25,441 nt of DNA from an uncultured Synergistaceae bacterium (GCA_902489135.1 CABTYW010000028.1:1-25441); one strand, 5' to 3'; shown: positions 1-7,612, counted from the first letter of the stretch. Notes: a model not told the origin generated them from the letters alone. Program-made: numbers and translations.

Positions 1-155
1 ACGCCCGCGAGGTGCTGGCCGCCATTGGTCAGGCCAAGGAGCAGGGACGCGGCGCCATTTCCCTTTACGGCAAAATGATCGACAAACCCATTGTGACGCG
101 CGCCCAGCAGACCCTCGCCATGGCCGAAGCTCTTCAAGGAGGACGGAAAGAATGA
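1..155 (+). CDS. citE: Citrate lyase beta subunit (citryl-CoA lyase), C-terminal end only
   Basis: Only the last 50 codons are present; the frame is open from base 3 and ends at TGA 153-155. The visible tail contains the stretches GAISLYGKMIDKPIV and RAQQTLAMAEAL, which match the end of the CitE family (HpcH/HpaI aldolase-like TIM barrel). CitE cleaves the citryl-thioester carried on the CitD acyl carrier into oxaloacetate and the acetyl-carrier. Its stop overlaps the citF start (ATGA), so the two are translationally coupled. The catalytic N-terminal part lies outside the window. The call rests on the tail and on the adjoining citF. Confidence 0.9.
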   Translation, partial: AREVLAAIGQAKEQGRGAISLYGKMIDKPIVTRAQQTLAMAEALQGGRKE

Positions 156-1561
156 AAGACAGCAAAGTCATTGCGTCGCTGAGAGACGCCATCCTTCGTT
201 CGGGATTGAAGGACGGCATGAGAATTTCCTTCCATCATCACCTGCGCAACGGTGACGGCGTGATGAACATGGTGCTGGCCGAGCTGGCTTCCATGGGCTT
301 CCGCGGCCTGACGCTCAACAGCAGTTCGGTGTTCGACGTGCAGAGTCCTCTCATCGAACACATCAAAAACGGCGTGATCGGCCGTATTGAAACTGATTAC
401 ATGGGGGCGGCGGTGGGGCGGTTTATCTCCCGGGGAGGCATGAAAGAGCCCGTCATTTTCCGCTCCCACGGCGGGCGTCCCGGCGCCATCGAGCAGGGCA
501 TCACGCCCATCGACGTGGCCTTTATCGCCGCGCCTTCGGCCGATCCCATGGGCAACGCCACGGGAAGTTTCGGCAAAAGCGCCTGCGGCTCTTTGGGCTA
601 TGCCGAGGCCGACGCGCGTTGTGCCGCTCACAGCATCGTGATCACCGACAATCTGGTGCCCTATCCGCTGGAACGGGCCATCATTCAGGAGCCGTGGATC
701 GACAGCGTGGTGGTTGTGGACAGCATCGGCGATCCCAAAGGCATCGTTTCGGGAACCACGCGCCTCACCCGCGACCCCGTGGCGCTTGCCATGGCTGCCG
801 TAACCGTTGACGTGATCCGCGCGTCGGGGCTGCTGAAAGACGGTTTTTCATTTCAGACCGGCGCAGGCGGCGCGTCTTTGGCCGCCGCAAAATTTTTGAA
901 AAAAGTCATGCTGGACGAAAAAATTCAGGGCAGTTTTGCCCTGGGCGGCATTACCGGCGCTCTGGTGGACATGCTGGACGCAGGATGCTTTCAGTCCATC
1001 ATGGACGTGCAGTGCTTCGATCTCGACGCCGTGGCCTCGCTGCGGGACAATCCCCATCACGTGGAGATTTCGGCGACCCGTTACGCCTCCCCCGCGGCCA
1101 AGTCGTGCTGCGTGGACAGTCTCGATGCCGCCATACTCGGCGCCACGGAAATCGACACGGATTTTAACGTCAACGTGCATACCGACTCCAACGGATTGAT
1201 TATGGGCGGCAGCGGCGGGCACAGCGACGTGGCCGCCGGAGCCAAACTGTGCATCGTCGTCGCGCCGCTGATCCGGGCGCGCCTTCCCATTGTGTCGGAG
1301 CGCGTCACCACCGTTTCCACGCCCGGGCGCACCGTGGACGTGCTGGTCACCCAAAAGGGCGTGGCCGTCAATCCCGCGCGTCCCGATTTGCGCGCCCGTC
1401 TTGCCGACGAAGGCATTAAAATCGTGGATATTCATGACCTCAAGTCCATGGCCGAAAAGCTGACGGGCGTGCCCAACCGTCCTGCTGCCGGCACCCGCGA
1501 GGTGGCGAAGGTACTGTATCGCGACGAAAGCGTGATCGACCGCATCTTCAGCGTCCAATAA
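152..1561 (+). CDS. citF: Citrate lyase alpha subunit (citrate:acetyl-ACP transferase)
   Basis: The 469-residue product aligns along its length with CitF as I recall it: ISFHHHLRNGDGVMNMV near residue 26, HGGRPGAIEQG near 110, SFQTGAGGASLA near 233, FALGGITGALVDM near 262 and GVAVNPARPDL near 404. CitF exchanges the acetyl group on the CitD prosthetic group for citrate, the first half-reaction of citrate fermentation in the cytoplasm. It begins about 40 residues later than E. coli CitF (510 aa). The start is fixed by the ATGA overlap with citE and by AAGGAGG about 8 bases upstream. No citX, citG or citC follows; the operon ends here, so the maturation genes must lie upstream or elsewhere. Confidence 0.95.
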   Translation: MKDSKVIASLRDAILRSGLKDGMRISFHHHLRNGDGVMNMVLAELASMGFRGLTLNSSSVFDVQSPLIEHIKNGVIGRIETDYMGAAVGRFISRGGMKEPVIFRSHGGRPGAIEQGITPIDVAFIAAPSADPMGNATGSFGKSACGSLGYAEADARCAAHSIVITDNLVPYPLERAIIQEPWIDSVVVVDSIGDPKGIVSGTTRLTRDPVALAMAAVTVDVIRASGLLKDGFSFQTGAGGASLAAAKFLKKVMLDEKIQGSFALGGITGALVDMLDAGCFQSIMDVQCFDLDAVASLRDNPHHVEISATRYASPAAKSCCVDSLDAAILGATEIDTDFNVNVHTDSNGLIMGGSGGHSDVAAGAKLCIVVAPLIRARLPIVSERVTTVSTPGRTVDVLVTQKGVAVNPARPDLRARLADEGIKIVDIHDLKSMAEKLTGVPNRPAAGTREVAKVLYRDESVIDRIFSVQ

Positions 1562-1590
1562 CGCGAAACACGCCTTTTTCCGAAAAAACC

Positions 1591-1618
1591 GATGCCCGTG
1601 CCTCGTGGCACGGGCATC
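1591..1618 (+). terminator. Hairpin terminator after citF
   Basis: A perfect 12-bp stem (GATGCCCGTGCC / GGCACGGGCATC) with a TCGT loop lies 30 bases after the citF stop. It has no T run on its right side, so on the + strand it is not a textbook intrinsic terminator. Read on the - strand it is followed by a T6 tract, but no - strand gene needs it. A second small hairpin (GGGTCA/TGACCC, 1629-1645) followed by TCTTT may complete the termination region. Confidence 0.5.
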
Positions 1619-1710
1619 GAATGCGCCGGGGTCATCAGCTGACCCTCTTTGCTATCACTGGATCTCGCAGACGAGACGTCTAAAAAATCGCTCAGGAGGA
1701 AGTGAAGCCG

Positions 1711-1965
1711 ATGAAACGTGCCGTGAGCCCGGAATACGAAGTTGTTGCCGACGAACTTCGCGAAGAAGGCAGAGTAATAGGCCGCGAAGAAGGCCGAATA
1801 GAAGGCCGTGAAGAAGCTCGCACTGAGGCGGCTTTGATGTTGCGGAAATGCGGCATTGACCCGTTAATCATTGAAAAGTGCACGGGAGTTGACGCAGAAA
1901 ATCTTGACAAGCTTGCTAAAGAACAAGAACAGAAGAAGGGACAATCCAAAGGTTTCGAATTGTGA
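1711..1965 (+). CDS. Short Rpn / PD-(D/E)XK transposase-family C-terminal fragment
   Basis: This 84-residue reading frame starts at ATG 1711, with AGGAGG at 1694-1699. A GTG at 1702 is in frame but too close to the ribosome site. The protein has a charged repeat of the EEGR type (GREEGRIEGREE, residues about 25-36), then an alpha-helical end (LMLRKCGIDPLIIEKCTGVD, then LDKLAKEQEQ). That is the layout of the C-terminus of Rpn recombination-promoting nuclease proteins. The nuclease domain, normally about 200 residues upstream, is absent: only 150 bases and a hairpin separate it from citF. It may be a relic. It may also be a stand-alone short form, since short C-terminal Rpn products have been reported to counteract the full-length toxin. 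Confidence 0.55.
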   Translation: MKRAVSPEYEVVADELREEGRVIGREEGRIEGREEARTEAALMLRKCGIDPLIIEKCTGVDAENLDKLAKEQEQKKGQSKGFEL

Positions 1966-1985
1966 CGCACTCCATGCGTTAAATC

Positions 1986-2028
1986 AAAAAAGAGACGTTA
2001 CCCGAATTCAGGCGAGCGCCTCTTTTTT
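1986..2028 (+). terminator. Rho-independent terminator after the Rpn fragment
   Basis: AAAAAAGAG at 1986-1994 pairs with CTCTTTTTT at 2020-2028, with weaker pairing extending inward. The T run is on the right side for + transcripts and lies about 20 bases after the stop at 1965. The A run on the left would also let it work on the - strand. Confidence 0.6.
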
Positions 2029-2520
2029 ATATCGTCCCTCTTCGCTTTTTATGTTACGGGAAAGAATTCATTTTACAACTTTAGTTATGAGCAGGAGAAG
2101 AGCGGTTCACCTAGGAGCAATTATGAGAAGGTTGTTTTCAGATGGCATGCGCGGAATATTGGCGACGAGCAGACTCTGAAACGGAATTGAATGAGCGGAT
2201 GGTTCTGTACGCCTCTCAACAGGCAAAATCGAGAACAATCACCTCATTTACGAAGACACAAGGGGCGTCAACGCCTCTTTTCCGTATGAAGCGGCTGCCA
2301 GAGGGGGTGAACGTGCGTGTCTGCATTCGGCGGGCTTTTTTCGATGCCTGCTTCCACAAAGCCTTCCTGAAAAAACGGCGCGGCATGAAAGAACAAAGGA
2401 AATTCGATTTTTGTTCAGAGCATAAAACCCGTGGGGAACATTTCCTTCGATGTTGAAATTTAAGACTGAGCTTCTGCGTTTGGAACTCAGAGCCAAAATT
2501 TCAGCACGTTTTATCAAAAT
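2029..2520. other. Gene-poor spacer, no supported gene
   Basis: I see no convincing gene here. A 104-codon open frame on + at 2142-2456 has no recognisable domain and no good ribosome site. Its segment RRADSETELNERMVLYAS faintly recalls Rpn-family proteins, which would fit a decayed copy, but this is only an impression. An 18-codon frame at 2124 with TAGGAG in front is too short to judge. The stretch is richer in A and T than its flanks. Confidence 0.4.
2261..2281 (+). terminator. Small terminator-like hairpin
   Basis: AGGGGCG / CGCCTCT (one G-T pair, TCAA loop) is followed by TTT. It lies in the gene-poor spacer, so what it would terminate is unclear; it may be left over from a lost small gene. 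Confidence 0.35.
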
Positions 2521-2563
2521 ACGCAAAGAGCCGGCCGTCGCGAGAACGGTCGGCTCTTTGCGT
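2521..2563 (-). terminator. Terminator of the alpha/beta hydrolase gene
   Basis: An 18-bp stem (2521-2538 with 2546-2563, one G-T pair, 7-base loop) begins at the stop codon of the - strand hydrolase gene. On the - strand it is followed by ATTTTGATAAAA, a moderate T-rich tail. Confidence 0.75.
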
Positions 2564-3765
2564 TATCCCCGGTTTCGGGCGTCCATGGCGTCCATCCAGC
2601 GGCAGATCGTGTCCAGCATCAGCTTGGTGTCGCCGCAGCCGCAGTGGTCACCGGCGCCTTCGTCGTCGGTGAAAAGGCGGAAGGTGAGGGAGCGCGCGTT
2701 TCTCAGCATGGCAATCTCCCTGGCGGCCACGGAAGAAGGAATGAGGATGTCGCTCCGACCGGCGAGGATGAGCACGTCCTGATTGATTTTGTCCGCAACG
2801 GGAGCCAGATCGTAGGCGCTTATCATCTTTCCGAAGTCGAAGAGCGTGGCGGCTCCGTAATGAGGCAGCATTTTCGCCAGCGCCAGCGCATGCAGGTCTT
2901 TTTCTTTCAGGGCTCGGGCGAACCGGTCATTGACGGCGCTTTTCATGTTTGCTTTCAAAAGAATGCGGAGCATCGCCGCGCGTGCCTTTCCATGCAAAGC
3001 TCCATATACATCCCAGAACGATGGGAAGGGCGACCAGCCGACCACACGGGAAATGCGCCTGTCGAAGGCGGCAGCCCGGGGAGCCAAATAGCCGCCGAGC
3101 GAGACGCCGATGATGGCCGCATTTTGCAGGTCGAAATGCGACGTCAGCGCCATGACGGGTTTTTCCCACGCCGCAGTGAAGGGACAGCGCCGCAGACGCG
3201 TCACCGCGCCCTGTCCGGGGCCTTCGAACAGATAGACTTCGTAGCCCCGTTGACGAAGGTACAGCATGGGAAAGAAAAATTCTTCGTAATAAGAGTCGTT
3301 CCCGCCGTGAACGATGAAAACGCCCTTTTTCTCCCCTGTCGGAGCAGTGTGCATAACCGGCAGGGTGATGGTTTCGTAGGGGACTTCCAGCTGCTCCACC
3401 GCAGGCGCATCGCCCGCCGGAGGCGAGAAAAAGTCCGCATAATAGGCGTAAAACAGCTCCCGCGATTTGTTGTAGCATCTCAGGGCGTCGGGATCGTCGT
3501 CGCTCATGTAGAACTCCGCCATGCGGTAATAGGCGATGGCGTTGGCGGTGCGATCTTCGGCGAGCGCGCGGGAACCCAGTTCCATGAGAATTTTCTTCCA
3601 GTCGTCGAAGTCTCCGATCTGTCGCGAAACGCGCGCGACTTCGTCGAGATCGCCGCCGCTCCAATTGATCATGCGGTTCAGCTGATAGTTGATATACGGT
3701 TCGTCGTTGAGGCGGTGAAACCCTTTTTTGAAAACAATGGGCGCGCCGGGGTCGTGTTTTTTCAT
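2563..3765 (-). CDS. Alpha/beta hydrolase (serine esterase/acyl hydrolase type)
   Basis: This 400-residue cytoplasmic protein has no signal peptide. An N-terminal helical part (about 1-125) precedes an alpha/beta-hydrolase core. The oxyanion region is HGGND (153-157). The nucleophile elbow is GVSLGGY with Ser222, the acid is likely Asp339 in GRSDILIP, and the base is His374 in GDHC. The arrangement resembles the FrsA/2,6-dihydroxypseudooxynicotine hydrolase branch, which carries an extra N-terminal helical domain. The substrate cannot be read from sequence. The start is supported by AAAGGAGC at 3774-3781, eight bases upstream. It is a single-gene unit with its own terminator. Confidence 0.85.
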   Translation of the reverse strand: MKKHDPGAPIVFKKGFHRLNDEPYINYQLNRMINWSGGDLDEVARVSRQIGDFDDWKKILMELGSRALAEDRTANAIAYYRMAEFYMSDDDPDALRCYNKSRELFYAYYADFFSPPAGDAPAVEQLEVPYETITLPVMHTAPTGEKKGVFIVHGGNDSYYEEFFFPMLYLRQRGYEVYLFEGPGQGAVTRLRRCPFTAAWEKPVMALTSHFDLQNAAIIGVSLGGYLAPRAAAFDRRISRVVGWSPFPSFWDVYGALHGKARAAMLRILLKANMKSAVNDRFARALKEKDLHALALAKMLPHYGAATLFDFGKMISAYDLAPVADKINQDVLILAGRSDILIPSSVAAREIAMLRNARSLTFRLFTDDEGAGDHCGCGDTKLMLDTICRWMDAMDARNRG

Positions 3766-3854
3766 CTTCTTTCGCTCCTTTCGGTCGTTTTTTCGCCGCG
3801 TGTCCTGTGTGTCCGAAGCGAAAAAACGTCTTTCGCATTTATTCGTACGAAAAC

Positions 3855-3891
3855 ATTATAAAGGAAGCGCCGAGGCCTTCGCCGCTTCCTT
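3855..3891 (-). promoter_or_regulatory. Hairpin plus -10 box upstream of the hydrolase
   Basis: On the - strand a stem of AAGGAAGCG with CGCTTCCTT (3861-3891, with more pairing inside) runs directly into TATAATG (3855-3860). TATAAT is a consensus -10 for the hydrolase gene about 90 bases downstream, but no good -35 is seen because the hairpin occupies that place. The hairpin could equally be a second terminator for the tRNA transcript. Confidence 0.35.
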
Positions 3892-3910
3892 TTCCATGAA
3901 ATTATTTATC

Positions 3911-3953
3911 AAAAAAAGAAGCGCTTCACCCTTTAGCAGGCAAAGCGCTTCTT
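3911..3953 (-). terminator. Terminator of the tRNA operon
   Basis: AAGAAGCGCTT (3916-3926) pairs perfectly with AAGCGCTTCTT (3943-3953). On the - strand the stem is followed by a T7 run. It lies 66 bases beyond the 3' end of tRNA-Glu, which fits a terminator of the two-tRNA transcript. Confidence 0.8.
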
Positions 3954-4019
3954 GATTTGATGTCATGCAAAAATCATCCCGTGCGGCGTCCCGAAATGAA
4001 AAGAACAAGTCAAAAAAAA

Positions 4020-4095
4020 TGGCACTCTCTAGGGGATTTGAACCCCTGTTACCGGGCTGAGAACCCGATGTCCTGGACCGCTGGACGAAGAGAGC
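4020..4095 (-). tRNA. tRNA-Glu (anticodon CUC)
   Basis: A 76-nt cloverleaf reads on the - strand. The acceptor is GCTCTCT/AGAGAGT with a G-U first pair. The D stem is GTCC/GGAC, the anticodon stem TCGGG/CCCGG, and the loop TTCTCAG gives anticodon CTC (bases 4059-4061 on +). The T arm is AGGGG-TTCAAAT-CCCCT, the discriminator is G, and CCA is encoded. CUC reads the GAG glutamate codon. It lies 13 bases after tRNA-Gln in the same transcript. Confidence 0.95.
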
Positions 4096-4108
4096 GCGCA
4101 TTGAAAAA

Positions 4109-4182
4109 TGGCTGGGATACAGGGATTCGAACCCCGATTTTCTGATCCAGAGTCAGACGTCCTGCCGTTGGACGATATCCCA
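4109..4182 (-). tRNA. tRNA-Gln (anticodon CUG)
   Basis: A 74-nt cloverleaf reads on the - strand. The acceptor starts TGGGATA and pairs with TATCCCA. The D stem is GTCC/GGAC, the anticodon stem TCTGA/TCAGA is perfect, and the loop CTCTGGA gives CTG (4148-4150 on +). The T loop is TTCGAAT and CCA is encoded. The U1-A72 start is typical of bacterial tRNA-Gln. It is the first gene of the two-tRNA unit. Confidence 0.95.
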
Positions 4183-4225
4183 AAGCCGTCTCAGTTATGC
4201 TCTGCGTCGTTGGCAAAGCATGAGA

Positions 4226-4254
4226 ATAATACCATGGTCATGAGAAATTTGCAA
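4226..4254 (-). promoter_or_regulatory. Promoter of the tRNA-Gln/tRNA-Glu unit
   Basis: On the - strand TTGCAA (4249-4254) and TATTAT (4226-4231) are separated by exactly 17 bases, a good sigma-70 match. Transcription would start near 4218, giving a leader of about 36 bases before tRNA-Gln. Confidence 0.75.
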
Positions 4255-4448
4255 GTCCTTAATGTCGTTTTAAAGGAAATGTTTTTGATGAATACTGGAA
4301 CCGGGCATATCCCGTACTTTTAGAGCCTGCGCCACCTGCGCGCTTCACGCTCCGTCGGGCTTCGAACTCCTCGCAGAGTGCCGCGGCGGCAGCTGGAAGC
4401 CTTTCTTTATGAAAAACGCGGCGACGTTGAAGGCGGCAATGTTCGGGG

Positions 4449-4477
4449 CTGACTTTACGACGTTTTCAGTTTATAAT
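4449..4477 (+). promoter_or_regulatory. Promoter of the class II aldolase gene
   Basis: CTGACT (4449-4454) and a perfect TATAAT (4472-4477) are 17 bases apart. Transcription from near 4484 would give a leader of about 84 bases that includes an 18-bp palindrome. Confidence 0.6.
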
Positions 4478-4516
4478 TGACCATGGATATTTATGCGGTG
4501 ATTTTGAAAAAACACG

Positions 4517-4534
4517 GTGTCCTGCGCAGGACAC
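4517..4534. repeat. Perfect 18-bp palindrome in the aldolase leader
   Basis: GTGTCCTGCGCAGGACAC is a perfect inverted repeat lying about 35 bases downstream of the predicted start of transcription and 33 bases before the aldolase ATG. It could be an operator or an mRNA hairpin. Confidence 0.5.
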
Positions 4535-4567
4535 GGCACATCTGCCGATGAAAGGGAGCTGGACCAT

Positions 4568-5833
4568 ATGAAGAGTGACGATAAAACTTACACCCAAGCG
4601 CTGAGCCGCCGCCCGCTCAATGTAAGACGACTTTGGGAAGAAGAACCTGTGGGGCTCTTCAGCGGAAGGGACATTTTCGCCGCCGCCAAGGAGAACCGCG
4701 CCATCGTGCTGGCTGCCAACGCGCGTCATCCCATTACGGCCAAAGGCGTGCTGCGCGCGGCCAAGAAACACGACGCCGCCGTGCTTATCGAGATCGCGAA
4801 ATCGGAAGCCAACTATTGCGGCTCCAACTTTTCGAACCTTCCGGAATATGCGGTGAACTACTCGCGCGAGTTGGGACACGGCGCCGTTTTCGCCATGCAC
4901 GTCGATCACTACGGCATCAAAGGACGTGACGACGTCATGAAGGCTGTAACTCAGATGGGCGAGGTGACGGCCCGCGGCTGGACGTCCGTTGCCATTGACG
5001 CCTCCCATTTGGACGACTGGAACAACCTGTGCGCCACCCGCGACGTGGCCATGCACATTCCGCCCTATTTCGGCCTTGAGGTTGAAGTGGGGGAGATCAA
5101 AGGCCCCGGCGAGTTTTCCACCGTGGAAGAGGCGCTGTATTTTATCGGCGGACTCAACAGCTGGGGGATTTTCCCCGATCTTATCGCCATTTCCAACGGT
5201 AGCAAGCATGGCACCTACGATAAAACTCTGGGGCAGAACGAAGGGATCAATTTCGAACGAACCAAGGCCATTGCCGACGCTCTTAAGCCCTACGGCGTAA
5301 GTATCGCGCAGCACGGAATTTCCGGCACCGACATTGAAACGCGCTGCTCTCAGTTCGCTCAGTACGGCATTGTCAAAGGCAACGTGGCTACGCTGTTTCA
5401 GAACATCGTTTTCGGCATCAAGATGGAGCCCGAGACGGGAAATGCCGTCATCGAGGGCGATTCCTACGTCAAAGAGGCTGACCGCGGCATTCCCGCAGAA
5501 CTGTGGGACGAGATTGTGGCCTGGTGTGACGGCAAGGGCATGAGCCGCAAGTCCGGCGACTACAAAAAGGCCAATCTGGCGTTCTGCGACAAAATTCTTG
5601 CGCTTCCGGAGAAATATCTGAACCGCATCGTCGATGAGACGGAGTACTGGACTGAACGTTTTATCAAGGCCTTCAACGCCGAAGGCACGGCGGAAAAAGT
5701 CATTGAGCGCGTCTGCCGCCGCACTTCGTGGAACCCTCTTCCCGACCGAAAAATCATCGCCCGCCGCGGCGATTATCGTGCCGACAATGCGCCCACCAAA
5801 GGCGGCAACGACGGCGGCGATTATTCCGAGTAG
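4568..5833 (+). CDS. Class II fructose-bisphosphate aldolase family protein, long form
   Basis: The 421-residue protein carries the zinc ligands of class II aldolases. HVDH at 111-114 gives the catalytic Asp and first His, followed by EVEVGE at 171-176. SNGSKHGTY has His214, AQHGISGT has His249, and GIVKGNVAT (268-276) is the phosphate-binding loop. The family cleaves fructose-1,6-bisphosphate to dihydroxyacetone phosphate and glyceraldehyde-3-phosphate in the cytoplasm. Usual members have about 285-360 residues; the excess is mainly a C-terminal extension after about residue 285 with a low-complexity Gly/Asp end. Specificity for another ketose phosphate is possible. ATG 4568 is chosen because AGGGAG stands nine bases before it; an in-frame GTG at 4517 lies inside the palindrome. 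lptA follows three bases after the stop. Confidence 0.85.
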   Translation: MKSDDKTYTQALSRRPLNVRRLWEEEPVGLFSGRDIFAAAKENRAIVLAANARHPITAKGVLRAAKKHDAAVLIEIAKSEANYCGSNFSNLPEYAVNYSRELGHGAVFAMHVDHYGIKGRDDVMKAVTQMGEVTARGWTSVAIDASHLDDWNNLCATRDVAMHIPPYFGLEVEVGEIKGPGEFSTVEEALYFIGGLNSWGIFPDLIAISNGSKHGTYDKTLGQNEGINFERTKAIADALKPYGVSIAQHGISGTDIETRCSQFAQYGIVKGNVATLFQNIVFGIKMEPETGNAVIEGDSYVKEADRGIPAELWDEIVAWCDGKGMSRKSGDYKKANLAFCDKILALPEKYLNRIVDETEYWTERFIKAFNAEGTAEKVIERVCRRTSWNPLPDRKIIARRGDYRADNAPTKGGNDGGDYSE

Positions 5834-5836
5834 TCG

Positions 5837-6748
5837 ATGAAAAGGAGCGTCGAATTTTTCCTTTGCGCCGTGCTGTACGGCGCCGTCTGCTCCGCGCCGG
5901 GCCTCCGGGCCGAGCCGCCCGAAGCGGTGCAGCTCACGGCCGACGTCATGGATTACAACATGCAGGAGGGCGCCTTCAAGGCCAGCGGAAACGTGAAGCT
6001 TCAACGCGGGGATCTGACGCTGACGGCCGACTACGGCAGAGCCAGCACCGCGAAGAAAAATGCTCGCCTGTGGCAGAACGTCCATGCCTTCGGCACGCAG
6101 AACGGAGAGAAAGTGGACGCGCGCGGCGCGGCGCTGGACGTGGATTTTTCAGCGCCCGACATCGATTATGTGATCACCGGCGGCGTGGACGCTCAGTTCG
6201 GCGTGCAGCGCCTTCAGTCGGACAGCGCCAGAATGCACGGCAAAAAGTTTGAAGCCCGGCAGGTCACGCGCTATGAGGACACGAAGCAAAATCTGACGCT
6301 TGCCTGCAAAAGCGTGGAAGGCCTCTATGACTCCGGCGGCATCGTACAGGGCACCGCCGAAGGCGACGTCACGGCAGTGAAGACCGACACCGACAGAGTG
6401 ACCACGTTGGCTTGCCGTCGCCTGACCTACTCCAGAAGCGACGGCACCATGACGGGCACCGGCGGTGCCCGCATCGTCGTGACGGGCGCTGCGGGCTCGG
6501 CGGTGAAGCACACGCGCATCGACTGCGACACGCTGGTTTATTCCTTTGCGGAGGGGACCGTCACGGGCACCGGCCACGCTCAAGCCGTTCAGGAGGGGCG
6601 AACCTTTCAGGCTCAGACCATGATCTACCACATTGACGGCGGCAAGCTTGAGGCCAAAGGAAATCCCCGCGTGACCGTCGATCTTTCGTCTTCGGAGGCG
6701 CCCAAGGTCGCCGCTCCCACGGGGAGAAAGCGCGGCAAAAAGAAATGA
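5837..6748 (+). CDS. lptA: LptA/OstA-like periplasmic LPS-transport protein
   Basis: The protein has 303 residues with a signal peptide (basic start, hydrophobic 7-20, likely cut after LRA at 25). The mature part begins with the OstA-type pattern VQLTADVMDYNMQEGAFKAS, then GNVKLQRGDLTLTADYG, and similar beta-strand repeats recur to about residue 275 (TGTGGARIVV, TGTGHAQAVQ, LEAKGNPRV). LptA forms the bridge that carries lipopolysaccharide across the periplasm. At 303 residues it is much longer than E. coli LptA (185) and seems to hold two OstA blocks. The end is basic (GRKRGKKK). Its stop overlaps the lptB start, which supports the role. A combined LptC/LptA role is possible because no separate lptC is seen. 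Confidence 0.8.
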   Translation: MKRSVEFFLCAVLYGAVCSAPGLRAEPPEAVQLTADVMDYNMQEGAFKASGNVKLQRGDLTLTADYGRASTAKKNARLWQNVHAFGTQNGEKVDARGAALDVDFSAPDIDYVITGGVDAQFGVQRLQSDSARMHGKKFEARQVTRYEDTKQNLTLACKSVEGLYDSGGIVQGTAEGDVTAVKTDTDRVTTLACRRLTYSRSDGTMTGTGGARIVVTGAAGSAVKHTRIDCDTLVYSFAEGTVTGTGHAQAVQEGRTFQAQTMIYHIDGGKLEAKGNPRVTVDLSSSEAPKVAAPTGRKRGKKK

Positions 6749-7485
6749 CTGAAAAAAACGTAAAAACTTTGACGGCCCAGGGGCTCAACAAACATTATAA
6801 GCACCGCCACGTGGTGGCCGACGTAAGTCTGGAGTTCAGAACCGGCGAGGTGGTGGGGCTTCTGGGCCCCAACGGTGCGGGCAAAACCACCAGCTTTTAT
6901 ATGATCGTGGGACTGATTCGCGCCGATTCGGGCAGGGTAAGCATCGACGGCCGGGACATCACCGATCTCCACGTCTACCAGCGCGCCCGCCTCGGCATCG
7001 GCTATCTGCCGCAGGAAGCCTCGGTGTTCCGCAGCCTTTCGGTGCGCGAGAACATCGAGCTGGTGCTTCAGGAGCGCGGAAAAGCGCCCGCGGAGCGCCG
7101 CGAAATTCTCGGCAGTCTGGTGGAGGAGTTCGGACTGACCGACCTGCTTGACGTCAAGGGCTATTCCCTTTCAGGCGGGGAACGCCGCCGTCTTGAGGTG
7201 GCGAGGACTTTGGCCATGGATCCCGATTTCATCCTGCTGGACGAGCCCTTTGCGGGCATTGACCCCATTGCCGTCAACGATATTCAGCAAATCGTCAAAT
7301 CGCTGAAGTATAAAGGCTACGGCATTATGATTACCGACCACAACGTGCGGGATACCTTGGCCATTACCGACCGCACCTACATCATCTATCAGGGGCAGAT
7401 CAAGGTGAAGGGCACGTCGGCGGAAATCGCCGCCGATCCCTTTGCGCGAAAGTACTATCTCGGAGACAGCTTCCGTTTGGACTGA
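6745..7485 (+). CDS. lptB: LPS export ABC transporter ATP-binding protein
   Basis: The 246-residue ABC ATPase has Walker A GPNGAGKTT (41-49), Q-loop Gln90, signature LSGGE (142-146), Walker B FILLDE (162-167) and switch His199. The ending YLGDSFRLD is typical of LptB. It powers extraction of LPS from the inner membrane with LptF/LptG, which are not in this window. The ATG overlaps the lptA stop (ATGA). Length and motifs are normal and the assignment is firm. Confidence 0.95.
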   Translation: MTEKNVKTLTAQGLNKHYKHRHVVADVSLEFRTGEVVGLLGPNGAGKTTSFYMIVGLIRADSGRVSIDGRDITDLHVYQRARLGIGYLPQEASVFRSLSVRENIELVLQERGKAPAERREILGSLVEEFGLTDLLDVKGYSLSGGERRRLEVARTLAMDPDFILLDEPFAGIDPIAVNDIQQIVKSLKYKGYGIMITDHNVRDTLAITDRTYIIYQGQIKVKGTSAEIAADPFARKYYLGDSFRLD

Positions 7486-7612
7486 GGCCGCTTTCAGAAG
7501 GCCCGTTTTCAGCGTCCCGCCGGACGAAAAATCGGATCCGTCGCAGCGTCCTCTGCGAAGGTGAGGCAAGCCATAAAGACGGCGAAGATAACGGCAGAGA
7601 GGCTGGAGGATT

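Larger units (their letters stand above)
4255..4567. other. Divergent intergenic region between the tRNAs and aldolase
   Basis: The 313 bases hold the aldolase promoter (4449-4477) and leader. The section 4320-4440 is GC-rich, with no open frame that looks coding, and I find no known RNA in it. Confidence 0.5.

Noticed and set aside
1591..1645. Attachment site or insertion-sequence end from the inverted repeats after citF
   Set aside because: The repeats form simple hairpins right after a stop codon, with no transposase and no target duplication.
2142..2456. 104-codon frame on + in the gene-poor spacer
   Set aside because: No domain, weak start and a composition unlike the coding genes around it; kept only as a possible relic.
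2644..3861. 405-codon open frame on the + strand across the hydrolase gene
   Set aside because: Antisense to an alpha/beta hydrolase with its full catalytic triad and its own ribosome site and terminator.
4466..6085. 539-codon open frame on the - strand across the aldolase gene
   Set aside because: It lies antisense to a gene with complete family motifs; its product has no recognisable domain. Long antisense frames are common in GC-rich genes.
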